A DNA stretch of 64,000 nucleotides from Oscillospiraceae bacterium (GTDB lineage Bacteria; Bacillota; Clostridia; Oscillospirales; JAAYOS01). Made by a program: the position numbers and the translations under genes. Positions 26,475-35,209 of the stretch are shown here, one piece after another (the stretch's first letter is position 1; every line of letters starts with the position of its first letter). The stretch spans positions 62,001-126,000 of the forward strand of contig JAISEG010000006.1 of NCBI GenBank assembly GCA_031264245.1, written 5' to 3'. Under the pieces are notes generated by a model. The model saw only the letters and a list, made by a program, of their open reading frames with translations, did not search any database and had not been told where the DNA came from.

Positions 26475-28319
26475 ATGACAAAAAGAAAAAAAAGATACAC
26501 ATTGTTCTCCAACCTGTCCTTTGCGCACAAGGGGTTGTGGAGTATGAGCAAGCTTGCTTCTGTGTTCGCTGCCTTGTCGGTTTTCCTGAACACAGCTCAA
26601 CCGCTTACCTACATGCTTATGCCTAAGCTTCTTGTGGACCAACTGGAAAAAGGCGCTTCGACAGGCGAGTTCGCACTGGTCATCGGGGGTATGGCGCTCA
26701 TTATCATAGTTGTACAGTTCCTTCACGGCAACGCATTCGCGCGAATGATCTTTGATTGCAGCACCTTCTTTCAGCAGTACATCCATGTTCTCATGACAGA
26801 TAAAGAGATGGAGATGGATTACGAGCTGTTGGAAAATCCCGAAGTGATTTCTCTGCACGACAAGGCTCGCTCTTTAACGAAAAAGTTTGCCGGGCAAGGC
26901 GACGGGAGCAGCGCAAGCGCCAACAGCAACGACATTATCCCGCGGTTTGCAAATCTCGTCACCGGTGTGTTGGGGCTTATTGTGTTTGGCGGCATAATCT
27001 CAATGGTGCATCCGTTTATTATCGCACTGTTGCTCATATCGTTTGCAATTAACTACTATATGCTCAAGTATGTGAACAAGTATGAACAGAGCACACGAGC
27101 CAAGCGGGGTAAGCTTGACAAAAAAATACGGTACCTTATCAGCATCAGTGGCGCAAATGGCGCAAAGGATATCCGGCTGTACTCAATGGTCGAGTGGCTG
27201 AAGAACATGGCGGCATCCATAATCTCAGATATCAAACAAGAGAACCGCTCCATACAAAAGCGTCAGCTTGGAGCGGCGTTTGTTGACCTGTTTCTTATAC
27301 TTCTGCGTGACGGCGCGGCCTATGTTTATCTTGTATACCTTGTGCTGAACGGCAGGATTACAACCGGTAATTTCCTGCTTGTCTTTGCGGCTATCGGACA
27401 ATTCTCCGGCTGGATCAATAATATAATCTACTCATCTATGGACCTCAGCCGGTGCAGTACGGCTGTATCAGATGTTAGAAGTTTTCTTGACCTCGAGAAC
27501 AAGACAATAAGGACCGGAGGCACAGGAGTTAATGCGCTCGGCAGTATGCCTCCGTCGCTCAAACTATCAAATGTTAGCTATACATATTCGAACAGTGACA
27601 AGAGCGCTATACGGGACATAAACATCGAGATTAAAAGCGGAGAACGGATAGCGATAGTAGGAGTAAACGGCGCCGGAAAAACCACGCTGGTCAAGCTGAT
27701 TTGCGGCTTGTACAAGGACTACAGCGGCACTATTGTGATAAATAACACGAGCATAGATGAGATAAACCTCGGAGAGTATTTCTCCATGATTGCGCCCGTT
27801 TTTCAGGATATACACCTGATGACACTCTCCATAGCGGAAAACGTGTCGCAGGCAAACAGGGGCGAGACGGACTATGCGAAGGTTAAGGACTGTCTTATAC
27901 GTGCCGGTCTATGGGATAAGGTTGACGCTCTGCCGGACAAAGAGAACACCCTGCTTGTTAAAAGCGTAAACGAAAACGCGACTGAATTTTCCGGAGGGGA
28001 ACTCCAAAAGCTGGCGCTTGCAAGGGCACTGTACAAGAATTCGCCTGTGCTGATACTGGACGAACCGACAGCGGCTCTTGACCCGATAGCGGAAAATGAG
28101 GTTTATCGGCAGTATGCCGCTCTGACAGAGGGGAAGACCTCTATATTCATCTCGCACAGGCTTGCGAGCACCAGGTTTTGTGACAGAATCCTCTTTTTAG
28201 AAGACCATGTAATAAAGGAAATAGGGACTCACGACGAGTTGATGTCATTGGGCGGCATGTACGCGGAAATGTTCAACATTCAAGCAAGCTATTACAAGAG
28301 CGAAAGCGTGGTGGGTTGA
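26475..28319 (+). CDS. ABC exporter half-transporter 1 (membrane + ATPase)
   Basis: About 614 residues from the ATG at 26475 (MTKRKKRYTLF); a GTG at 26433 is in frame but has poor spacing. The N-terminal part has about six membrane helices, and the C-terminal part is the ATPase: Walker A VGVNGAGKTTL, Q-loop, signature FSGGELQKLALARAL, Walker B VLILDEPTAALDP and an SHRLAS switch. The next gene begins one base after its stop, so the pair should form a heterodimeric exporter. GC content is higher than in the preceding glycosyltransferase genes, which suggests a different origin. The cargo is probably the cluster product. Confidence 0.9.
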   Translation: MTKRKKRYTLFSNLSFAHKGLWSMSKLASVFAALSVFLNTAQPLTYMLMPKLLVDQLEKGASTGEFALVIGGMALIIIVVQFLHGNAFARMIFDCSTFFQQYIHVLMTDKEMEMDYELLENPEVISLHDKARSLTKKFAGQGDGSSASANSNDIIPRFANLVTGVLGLIVFGGIISMVHPFIIALLLISFAINYYMLKYVNKYEQSTRAKRGKLDKKIRYLISISGANGAKDIRLYSMVEWLKNMAASIISDIKQENRSIQKRQLGAAFVDLFLILLRDGAAYVYLVYLVLNGRITTGNFLLVFAAIGQFSGWINNIIYSSMDLSRCSTAVSDVRSFLDLENKTIRTGGTGVNALGSMPPSLKLSNVSYTYSNSDKSAIRDINIEIKSGERIAIVGVNGAGKTTLVKLICGLYKDYSGTIVINNTSIDEINLGEYFSMIAPVFQDIHLMTLSIAENVSQANRGETDYAKVKDCLIRAGLWDKVDALPDKENTLLVKSVNENATEFSGGELQKLALARALYKNSPVLILDEPTAALDPIAENEVYRQYAALTEGKTSIFISHRLASTRFCDRILFLEDHVIKEIGTHDELMSLGGMYAEMFNIQASYYKSESVVG

Positions 28320-28320
28320 G

Positions 28321-30171
28321 ATGGCGAAAGATAAAAACAAAAATATGAGCTTTGGACAGCAGGTGAAAAATCTCATACGCACATACAAGCTGGTAAGCAG
28401 TCTTGAGCCCGGTTACATATCAACAAAGCTCTGCCGGGCTTTCATGGGTTCACTGTCAAGCATGATAGTAGTGTTCTTCTCTGCGCGTGTAATCGACGAA
28501 CTGACCGGAGACAGGGACGTGCACCTCCTTGTCATCTATATCGCTGTCACAGTGGGCGCAGGTTTTTTGCTCAAGCTGCTTTCGAAGGTCTTTGGAGCAA
28601 AAGAAGAGGTGCACAAACAGGCGCTGAACTACAAATATGAGCTTGTCCTTAGCGAAAAAAGCCGTGAGCTTGATTACGAATACATGGAGGACGGCTCGGT
28701 AAACTCGAGTATAAATACGGTAAAAGAGCTCTCCGGCACTTCGGGTGAGGGGTTTATGCGGCATGAGCAGGCATTTAATTTTCTCGCGGGCAATGTGTCA
28801 ACACTATTGATATCACTGTTTGTGCTGTCCGGCATGTTTATCACCAGCGACGGATACGAAGAAAACTTCTTTACCGGCGGTTGGTCTCTGGTAATATTTG
28901 TTGTTTTTGTGATTTTTACACTTTACATAACCACAGCTTTGGGCGATAAGCTCCGAAAGATATATTACACACGTCTCGGGCAATCCTCGGGTTCAATGAA
29001 GTTCCTGCGCTACTATGCTGAGTACACCGACATAGGCAGAGCGGGAAAAGACATACGGCTGTACAACCAGGCTCCCGCTGTCTCCGAGCTTTTCCACGAC
29101 GCATATTTTAAGAATAACTTCTGGAAAAAGGTCGAAGTAATTTGCGGCGTTGAATTTGGTCTCTCTGCCGCATGCTCAAGCTTTTTGTACGGACTGTCCT
29201 TCCTGTTTGTCGGGCTCAGAGCACTGCACGGTATGTACAGCATAGGGAGCGTCGTTCTCTACACCACAGCCCTGACAGGCGTTACGGGTCAAATTGTGAA
29301 TATATTCGCAAACACAGTCCGCCAACTGAACAACGGCGAGTACATGCAAAAAATCTTTGACTTCCTCGATCTGCCCAGCAAAAAACGCGTAAGCAGCGAT
29401 CATATTTTAGGTCAGACCGACTGTGAGATTGAGTTCAAAGACGTATCCTTCAAATATCCGGGCAGTGAGTCGTACGCGCTAAAAAACCTGTCCTTAAAGC
29501 TCAATATGGGTACAAAATTGGCTATTGTCGGTATGAACGGCAGCGGGAAGACTACCATGATTAAGCTGCTTTGCCGGCTGTACGACCCGACCGAAGGGGT
29601 TATAACTATTAACGGTACCGATATCAGGGACTATGTGATCGAGGAATATTTGGCGTTGTTCTCGGTCGTATTTCAAGACTTCAAATTGTTTTCATTTACA
29701 CTTGGGCAAAATCTCGCGGCCGCTATGGAATATGACAGTACACGCGCGTATAACGCGCTGGAAAAAGTGGGCTTTGACGAGCGGCTCAACAATATGGAGG
29801 ACGGTCTTAATACCTACCTTTACAAGCAGTTTGACGAGGACGGCGTGGAGATATCCGGCGGCGAGGCGCAGAAAGCCGCACTCGCGCGCGCTATCTACCG
29901 CGACACACCGTTTATGGTTCTCGACGAACCGACAGCAGCGCTTGACCCGCTTGTGGAGTACGAGATATATACGCGGTTTAACAGCATTATCGGGAACAAG
30001 ACGGCAGTGTATATATCACACCGGCTTTCAAGCTGCCGATTCTGCGACGATATAGCGGTATTTCACGAGGGTAAGCTTGTACAGCAGGGTTCCCACGACC
30101 AGCTTGTGGGGGTCCGGGACGGACTGTATTTCGAACTCTGGAACGCTCAGGCTCAGTATTATGCTGATTAG
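28321..30171 (+). CDS. ABC exporter half-transporter 2 (membrane + ATPase)
   Basis: A 616-residue partner of the upstream half-transporter. Six N-terminal helices are followed by an ATPase domain: Walker A VGMNGSGKTTM, signature EISGGEAQKAALARAI, Walker B MVLDEPTAALDP and SHRLSS. Both halves keep full ATPase motifs including the Glu after Walker B, so neither site looks degenerate. No protease domain is present, which argues against leader-peptide cutting by this exporter. It is the last intact gene of the plus-strand cluster; decayed SLOG sequence follows. Confidence 0.9.
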   Translation: MAKDKNKNMSFGQQVKNLIRTYKLVSSLEPGYISTKLCRAFMGSLSSMIVVFFSARVIDELTGDRDVHLLVIYIAVTVGAGFLLKLLSKVFGAKEEVHKQALNYKYELVLSEKSRELDYEYMEDGSVNSSINTVKELSGTSGEGFMRHEQAFNFLAGNVSTLLISLFVLSGMFITSDGYEENFFTGGWSLVIFVVFVIFTLYITTALGDKLRKIYYTRLGQSSGSMKFLRYYAEYTDIGRAGKDIRLYNQAPAVSELFHDAYFKNNFWKKVEVICGVEFGLSAACSSFLYGLSFLFVGLRALHGMYSIGSVVLYTTALTGVTGQIVNIFANTVRQLNNGEYMQKIFDFLDLPSKKRVSSDHILGQTDCEIEFKDVSFKYPGSESYALKNLSLKLNMGTKLAIVGMNGSGKTTMIKLLCRLYDPTEGVITINGTDIRDYVIEEYLALFSVVFQDFKLFSFTLGQNLAAAMEYDSTRAYNALEKVGFDERLNNMEDGLNTYLYKQFDEDGVEISGGEAQKAALARAIYRDTPFMVLDEPTAALDPLVEYEIYTRFNSIIGNKTAVYISHRLSSCRFCDDIAVFHEGKLVQQGSHDQLVGVRDGLYFELWNAQAQYYAD

Positions 30172-30210
30172 TAGCTATGTTCTATTCATGTGCGTGTTGT
30201 TCTATGAAAA

Positions 30211-30523
30211 ATACCGCCTGAACAATATAAACGTATCGTCAAACGGCTTAAATCAGAAATTATTACGCTGATACAGCGGGGCGTTATCTACTTTGGGGCA
30301 GGTGGAGCGTTGGAATTTGACACGGTGGCGGCACAGACGGTGGTTGAACTGAAGAAAGTGTATCCCCAAATTAAACTTATTCTTGTCCTGCCATGCAAAA
30401 CGCAGACCCGTGGGTGGCGCAAGGAGGATATAGCCCAAAAGCTCTGGGGGAACTGCTTATACGGTGGATTATGCTCACAAGAGCGGACTGACGCTTATGA
30501 ACATTGCAGATTATATGGAGTGA
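30211..30523 (+). pseudogene. SLOG/DUF1273-family protein, decayed
   Basis: In one frame the sequence reads EIITLIQRGVIYFGAGGALE, FDTVAAQ, IKLILVLPCKTQTRGW; after a frame change it reads SSGGTAYTVDYAHKSGLTLM and ends at TGA 30521-30523. These are the middle and the end of a DUF1273 (YpsA-like, SLOG fold) protein. The N-terminal TG-R-P nucleotide motif and about 40 residues in the middle are missing. Such genes are common cargo of clostridial conjugative elements. Confidence 0.8.
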
Positions 30524-30527
30524 AAAA

Positions 30528-30746
30528 GTGAGAAATAGAAAAGCAATAAAGGCATTTGAGCAGATTGCCGCTCGTGATGGTGTATCGGTTGAAGAAGTTC
30601 GTGAGAAAATCCAAAAAGTGATTAATATTGGGTTTGCACCGTCTGACCCTGCCGTGATGGAGCAATGGCGAAAGATACCTTTTCGTGGCGTGAAGCCGAC
30701 CGCTGAGGAGGTTGTGATGCACTTAGCGAAGCAGGTAAAAAAATAA
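30528..30746 (+). CDS. Small Spo0A-C-terminal-like mobile-element protein
   Basis: A 72-residue protein starting at GTG (30528), 7 nt after GGAG in the end of the decayed SLOG gene. The sequence RNRKAIKAFEQIAARDGVSV followed by EEVREKIQKVINIGF and a KPTAEEVVMHL tail resembles short proteins annotated in clostridial elements as Spo0A C-terminal-like. It may be a helix-turn-helix protein. No receiver domain is present. A terminator follows at 30757. Confidence 0.65.
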   Translation: MRNRKAIKAFEQIAARDGVSVEEVREKIQKVINIGFAPSDPAVMEQWRKIPFRGVKPTAEEVVMHLAKQVKK

Positions 30747-30756
30747 TATAAAATAA

Positions 30757-30787
30757 AACAAGCAGAGGGCTTATTCCTCTGCTTGTT
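30757..30787 (+). terminator. Terminator after the small Spo0A-like gene
   Basis: A 12-bp stem AACAAGCAGAGG/CCTCTGCTTGTT with a seven-base loop; the following bases are only moderately T-rich. Confidence 0.65.
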
Positions 30788-30975
30788 GCTCTCTTAATGC
30801 ACTTTATTAACGCTTCAATGACTTATCTCTCGGTACAGCGAAGCAGTTCAGACAGATGGCAAAACAAATATGGTTTTGGAATATCAGAAAATATATTGAA
30901 AATTCGAGATTTGTGTAGTATAATATAAGGGTGTTTTTATGTTAATTGAAATGCTTAGGAGAAAGGAAGAACACA

Positions 30976-31188
30976 ATGGCTGTTTCGTATAAAAAATTGT
31001 GGCACATCCTGCTTGATAGGAATATGAAAAAGAAAGACTTGCAAGGAGCTGCGAAGCTAACGAGCTATGCTATGAATAAGCTGAGCCGTGACGAAACCGT
31101 AACAACGGATATTCTTGCCAAAGTGTGCAGAAGCTTGAATTGCACGCCCGATGATATTATGGATATTCTGCCTGATGACAAAGGTTAA
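30976..31188 (+). CDS. Small XRE-family (YozG-like) regulator
   Basis: A 70-residue Cro/CI helix-turn-helix protein starting MAVSYKKLWHILLDRNMKKK at the ATG after AAGGAAG; the frame to 30946 is an extension without a ribosome site. KDLQGAAKL..YAMNKLSRDE is the HTH and NCTPDDIMDIL the closing helix. Proteins of this size often pair with Fic or other toxins as repressors; the Bro-N/Fic gene starts 50 nt downstream and is probably in the same transcript. Confidence 0.82.
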   Translation: MAVSYKKLWHILLDRNMKKKDLQGAAKLTSYAMNKLSRDETVTTDILAKVCRSLNCTPDDIMDILPDDKG

Positions 31189-31237
31189 GTCCGTTTTTTT
31201 GAGTACTTCCGTTATCGGCATACGAGGAGAAAGTTAA

Positions 31238-32131
31238 ATGGAGCAAAAAATTTCAATTCGATTTTTTGATGATACCGAGGTTCGTGCCGTTTGGGATGAT
31301 GAGCATTCCAAATGGTGGTTTTCGGCGCTTGATATTGTCGGCGTTTTGCGTGGAGAAACGGATTACGAGAAAAATCGCAACTATTGGAAGTATCTCAAGG
31401 CGAAGCTCAAGCGTGAGAACAATCAACTGGGTAGCGTTACTACCCAGTTCAGATTCACAGCTCCAGACGGTAAAAAGCGTTTGGCAAATGTGATTGACTA
31501 TGACGGCGTAAAAGAGCTTGCGAAAAATTTTCCAAGCAAGCAAGCTAATCGTTTTATCGAGTGGTTCACATATAGCGATGAAACAATTGCCGGCAAAAGC
31601 AAATCAAAGGCTTATGCCCTTTTCGATAGCTCACTACTTGACACAATCGAAGTTGGAACGACAAAAGGCTTACAGCAAATCCACGCCTATCTGTTTGGCG
31701 GCTTGTATGACTTTGCGGGGCAGATACGAGAGCTGAATATTGCAAAGGGCGGCTTTCGTTTTGCACCCGTTCAGTTTCTGGAAAACACGCTGAAAACAAT
31801 CGAAAATATGCCCGAAAATATCTTTGACGAAATAGTCGATAAATATGTGGAAATGAATGTCGCCCATCCGTTTATGGAGGGCAACGGCAGGAGCACTCGC
31901 ATTTGGCTCGATTTAATTTTGAAGAAAAATCTGAAGCAATGTGTGGACTGGAGCAAGATTGCCAAAAGAGATTATCTCGCTGCGATGACTGAAAGCACGA
32001 TGGATTCGTCACGCATAAAAGGGCTGCTCGAAAATGCTCTGACCGATAAAATAAACGACCGTGAGGTGTTTATGAAGGGCGTGGACTACTCTTACTACTA
32101 CGAGCAAGAGGATGAAATTATTAAGGAATAA
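31238..32131 (+). CDS. Bro-N domain / Fic domain fusion protein
   Basis: A 297-residue fusion. Residues 1-115 resemble the Bro-N domain of phage antirepressors ([13 protein letters not shown], then [17 protein letters not shown]). Residues 130-297 are a Fic domain with the full catalytic motif [12 protein letters not shown] (His210), so it should be able to transfer AMP or a related nucleotide to a protein hydroxyl. No inhibitory (S/T)xxxE(G/N) helix is obvious in this chain. The small XRE gene upstream could be its regulator or antitoxin. It is the last gene before the right boundary of the island, a common site for such cargo. Target unknown. Confidence 0.88.
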   Translation: MEQKISIRFFDDTEVRAVWDDEHSKWWFSALDIVGVLRGETDYEKNRNYWKYLKAKLKRENNQLGSVTTQFRFTAPDGKKRLANVIDYDGVKELAKNFPSKQANRFIEWFTYSDETIAGKSKSKAYALFDSSLLDTIEVGTTKGLQQIHAYLFGGLYDFAGQIRELNIAKGGFRFAPVQFLENTLKTIENMPENIFDEIVDKYVEMNVAHPFMEGNGRSTRIWLDLILKKNLKQCVDWSKIAKRDYLAAMTESTMDSSRIKGLLENALTDKINDREVFMKGVDYSYYYEQEDEIIKE

Positions 32132-32419
32132 GCACTCAGAGTATTCCTAGGTAGTTTGGCTGCTCTATGCTATTATAAGCGAAGCTTAGTAAAACATATA
32201 TCCTGCTATAAGGCGCTTGTGCAGAGTGGCATTTGTTTTACATTGAAACACCACCCGTTTTTCAACGTGCTTGCTAATTTGGTGCAAAATGCAGCCTAAG
32301 AAAACACCTATTATTAGCTATAAATCGATAGTAATTCGTTGACTTTCAAAAACCCAAAACCCCTGCAATTGCAAGGAATAGATAGTGATTTTTAGTGATT
32401 GGTTTGCGGCTAAAATCGT
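32132..32419. other. Non-coding stretch before the right island boundary
   Basis: I see no gene, tRNA 5' half, or clear repeat here. The bases immediately left of the core do not match a tRNA D arm, which is why the right-hand tRNA is scored as a 3' half. Confidence 0.6.
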
Positions 32420-32468
32420 CCGCCTCCTAAGCGGAAGGTCGGGGATTCGAATTCCTTCGGGTGCGCCA
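32420..32468 (+). repeat. attR: 3' half of tRNA-Arg(CCT)
   Basis: Starts with the 15-base core and continues as a well-formed tRNA tail: loop CTCCTAA, variable loop, T arm with TTCGAAT, acceptor strand CGGGTGC, discriminator G and CCA. The acceptor strand pairs with the 5' strand of the intact gene at 17014 (GCGCCCG) across all seven positions, one of them G-U. That fits this being the original chromosomal 3' end displaced by integration. Position 27 of the left copy (C) would mismatch A43 here, a point against exact reconstruction. Confidence 0.75.
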
Positions 32469-32503
32469 AAAGCCGATAAACACCGGGTTTATCGGCTTTT
32501 TCT
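32469..32503 (+). terminator. Original tRNA-Arg terminator
   Basis: A 13-bp stem (32469-32481 with 32487-32499) and loop ACCGG, running into TTTTCTTT, directly after the CCA of the displaced tRNA half. Confidence 0.8.
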
Positions 32504-32534
32504 TTAAATATTAAATGTGCTGGAGGAGGTACCG

Positions 32535-32951
32535 ATGTGGCAATGTCCGAGATGTGAACGCAAGTTCAAGAATACAGACCAGCACCATTTCTGCGGTAAA
32601 ATCGAAACGATAGACCAATATATTTCCGAGCAAGCCGAGGACGTGCAGCCGATTTTACAGAAAATCCGCGAGACTATCCGCGCCGCCGCGCCGGACGCCA
32701 AGGAGAAAATCTCTTGGCAGATGCCTACATTTTGGCTGGGCGAGAACCTGATTCATTTTGCGGCGGCGAAGAAGCATATTGGCATCTACCCCGGCGGCGA
32801 AGCGACCACGGTTTTCGCCGCCCGGCTGGTGGAATATAAGACCGCCAAGGGTACGATTCAGCTGCCGCTGGCGGGACCGATTCCATATGACTTGATTGCG
32901 GAGATTACGGCATGGCGTGTGAAACATGCGATATCTGATTGGGGTGGGTGA
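32535..32951 (+). CDS. DUF1801 domain protein with N-terminal zinc-ribbon-like motif
   Basis: A 138-residue cytoplasmic protein. The ATG at 32535 follows GGAGGAGG. It opens MWQCPRCERKFKNTDQHHFC, a CxxC...HxxC pattern that could bind zinc. The DUF1801 (YdhG/YdeI-like) body follows with KISWQMPTFWLGENLIHFAA and HIGIYPGG. Function unknown; relatives are often encoded near DUF1905 proteins, as here, where the next gene carries a DUF1905 domain and starts 2 nt later. Confidence 0.85.
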   Translation: MWQCPRCERKFKNTDQHHFCGKIETIDQYISEQAEDVQPILQKIRETIRAAAPDAKEKISWQMPTFWLGENLIHFAAAKKHIGIYPGGEATTVFAARLVEYKTAKGTIQLPLAGPIPYDLIAEITAWRVKHAISDWGG

Positions 32952-32953
32952 TT

Positions 32954-33796
32954 ATGACAAAATATATCGCCCTCTTGCGGGGCATAAACGTGGGCGGCAA
33001 CAACAAGATTGCTATGCACGAACTGAAAAAAGCCTTCGAACATCAGGGCTTTACAAACGTGATTACCTATATCAACAGTGGAAATATCTTCTTTGAAAGC
33101 GAGCTTGCCGCCGACGCCGCAAAAATCGTCTGTGAGAAGCTGATTTCAAAAAGCTTCGGATTGGATATTTCCGTCTGCGTGATTTCTTCCGCCGATTTGC
33201 GCGAGGCTATGGAACACGCCCCCGGCTGGTGGGGCAGCGATTCCGCAGCCAAGCACAACGCTATTTTTGTTATCCCACCCGAAACGACGGCGGGGATAAT
33301 CGCCCATATCGGCGAAATCAAACCGGAGGTGGAGCAGCTTGGTTGTTACGGCGGAGTAATTTTTTGGTCGGCGCCGCTTGTGACATTTTCGCGTACCCGT
33401 TTGAGTAAAATCGTACAAAGCAAGTCGGTCTATAACGCAATCACAATCAGAAATTCCAATACCGCGCTGAAGCTGGCGGCGCTGGCGGGAGAAATGAACG
33501 GGCGCATCTATGAATATGAGGCGGTGATTCAGCCCGCCGACAAGGGCGGCGCGTACGTGCCGTTCCCGTACGATATCCGCGCAGAGTTCGGCAAAGGACG
33601 GGTCAAGGTCCATGCCACCTTTGACGGATACCCGCCGAGCGGATTGGAGCCGTATGCCGGCAGCATCGTGAATATGGGCGTAACGAACCCGGATGGCGGG
33701 GTTTGCTACATTATCGGCATCCTCAAGGACATCCGTGCGAAAATCGGAAAGCAACCCGGCGATACCGTACGGGTGACGATCCGGGAAAGGGTGTGA
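32954..33796 (+). CDS. DUF1697-DUF1905 fusion protein
   Basis: A 280-residue protein starting at ATG 32954, 2 nt after the DUF1801 gene. Residues 1-175 are DUF1697 (YIALLRGINVGGNNKIAMHE, YINSGNIFF, RNSNTALKL). Residues 185-280 are DUF1905 (YVPFPYDIRAEFGKGRVKV, GVCYIIGILKDIRAKIGK), a small beta-barrel of unknown function. The island copy at 17449 lacks the second domain. The three domains (DUF1801, DUF1697, DUF1905) often occur together. Confidence 0.87.
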   Translation: MTKYIALLRGINVGGNNKIAMHELKKAFEHQGFTNVITYINSGNIFFESELAADAAKIVCEKLISKSFGLDISVCVISSADLREAMEHAPGWWGSDSAAKHNAIFVIPPETTAGIIAHIGEIKPEVEQLGCYGGVIFWSAPLVTFSRTRLSKIVQSKSVYNAITIRNSNTALKLAALAGEMNGRIYEYEAVIQPADKGGAYVPFPYDIRAEFGKGRVKVHATFDGYPPSGLEPYAGSIVNMGVTNPDGGVCYIIGILKDIRAKIGKQPGDTVRVTIRERV

Positions 33797-33922
33797 GCAG
33801 ATGGCAAAGCTGCGCCAAAATGGAAGCGGCTCTGCGTGCGGTCGCGGTGGAAAACGAGCCGAACCCAGCGAAGATAAACTGGAACTGTTGAAGAGAGTCA
33901 CTTAATACTATATAACGAAATA

Positions 33923-35191
33923 TCACACACGTACGATCACGCCGACGCCATCCGGGATTACCGTAACCGTCGCGCCGGCGCCAACCATTTCTTCGGCCAA
34001 TTTCAATGCCTGCGGCAAATCCGGCGCCCACGCCATGAACATATCCTCGGCAATATCGCTTACGCCCTTGTCCGCCACCAATATTACTTTGTTTTTGGAG
34101 AGTATCCTGGCTAAAATCTGCGCCTCCCACTGATCGGGCAAGGTCTGGCTCTGCGGGACCTTGCCAAGCCGTTCCAGCAGCTCGGCCGACGACTGAGCCT
34201 CTTTGAAATAGCGGTAAAATCGCTCTCCGCCGTGTCCGTCCCGGCAGGCGGCGATCATTATTATAATGCCGCCCGGATTAACGCAGCTCTCCGCGGCAGT
34301 CATCCCCTTGACAGCCTGATAGATATTTTGATCCAACGGATAGCCTCCGTTGGAGGTTATGACAATATCCGCGGCAGACGCGTCAGCCAGGCATTGCCTC
34401 CGCACAAACTCACAGCCCGCCTGATGCGCGGCTTCACTGTCCCCCGCAAACGCCGCGGTTATACGCTTTTCCGTATTCAACGCCACATTTAGAATAAACG
34501 CAAGCTTTGCGGATTTCGCGGCAAACAGCATGTCTGCATGAATCGGATTCCCGTCCAGATTCCCGGTCGTTGCGCAGGAGTCCGCGATAAAGTCCGCACA
34601 GTGGTTGGCAAGCACGGTTTTTTCAGAAGCAATCCCCGGAAGAATACTCTTGCGGCCGCCCGAAAACCCGGCAAAGAAGTGAGGCTCGATGAAGCCCTCG
34701 GATGCCACCATATCCGCCCAGTCTATCAGGCTGTTCAGCCACAGCTCGCCGCCGGAAGGCAATACCCCTTTGAATACCATGTTTTTTGAGTTATAACCGT
34801 CATGGTTTATGAATTCCTCCGCCGCGAGCAAGTCCGCGCCGAATTTATCCGCCATTTCCCCACCTGTCATCGCCCGGTGAAGGCCGGTCGCAATAAGTAT
34901 TTTTACGTTTACCTCAGGATTTTTCGCCCGGATTTCCCTCAAAAGCAGAGGCAGCGTAACCTTGCTCGGAACCGGTCTGGTGTGGTCACTGGTTATAACC
35001 AGGATATTACGCCTGTCCGCCGCCAAATCGCATAACCGCGCTGAATTTATCGGAGCTTTCAATGCCGCCGTCACCAAGTCCCCGCCGTTTCCGGCTGCCT
35101 CCGCCGCCGCAGGCTCGAGGACAGCTGAAATGCGTGAATCCGCAATTTCCGCTTCTATATGTGTGGCGTCGTATGGAATCCTGATTTTCAC
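33923..35191 (-). CDS. larA: Lactate racemase (LarA family)
   Basis: A 422-residue enzyme of the LarA family, which interconverts D- and L-lactate (or related 2-hydroxy acids) with a nickel-pincer nucleotide bound to a lysine. ATGLHRAMT gives the first catalytic His, and EPHFFAGFSGGRKSILPGIA the second His and the cofactor Lys, followed by the NH. SDHTRPVPSK near residue 70 is the substrate segment. The LarB/C/E genes needed to make the cofactor are not in the window. Immediately upstream is a deletion scar of an EtfB-to-lactate-dehydrogenase operon, so this gene once belonged with lactate oxidation. Confidence 0.92.
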   Translation of the reverse strand: MKIRIPYDATHIEAEIADSRISAVLEPAAAEAAGNGGDLVTAALKAPINSARLCDLAADRRNILVITSDHTRPVPSKVTLPLLLREIRAKNPEVNVKILIATGLHRAMTGGEMADKFGADLLAAEEFINHDGYNSKNMVFKGVLPSGGELWLNSLIDWADMVASEGFIEPHFFAGFSGGRKSILPGIASEKTVLANHCADFIADSCATTGNLDGNPIHADMLFAAKSAKLAFILNVALNTEKRITAAFAGDSEAAHQAGCEFVRRQCLADASAADIVITSNGGYPLDQNIYQAVKGMTAAESCVNPGGIIIMIAACRDGHGGERFYRYFKEAQSSAELLERLGKVPQSQTLPDQWEAQILARILSKNKVILVADKGVSDIAEDMFMAWAPDLPQALKLAEEMVGAGATVTVIPDGVGVIVRV

Positions 35192-35209
35192 TTAAAGCCT
35201 CACCCTTTC

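Larger units (their letters stand above)
17041..32434. mobile_element. AT-rich genomic island integrated in tRNA-Arg(CCT)
   Basis: The boundaries are two copies of the 15-base core CCGCCTCCTAAGCGG (17041-17055 and 32420-32434), both in tRNA-Arg anticodon-loop context; the right copy is a 3' half only and is followed by a tRNA-type terminator. Between them base composition falls sharply. Contents are typical accessory cargo: small mobile-element proteins, XRE regulators, GNAT, DUF1697, a Fic fusion, an exporter cluster and several decayed genes. No integrase, relaxase or conjugation gene is visible, so it is either a non-autonomous island or an eroded integrative element. One caution: outside the 15-bp core the two tRNA 3' halves differ at many positions. 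Confidence 0.7.

Noticed and set aside
17090-32419. A recombinase or integrase within the island.
   Set aside because: No frame shows tyrosine-recombinase R..HxxR..Y or serine-recombinase motifs; only an IS110 C-terminal fragment is present.
33801-33905. A 34-codon frame after the DUF1697-DUF1905 gene.
   Set aside because: Low-complexity Gly/Arg/Lys content and no homology that I recognise.
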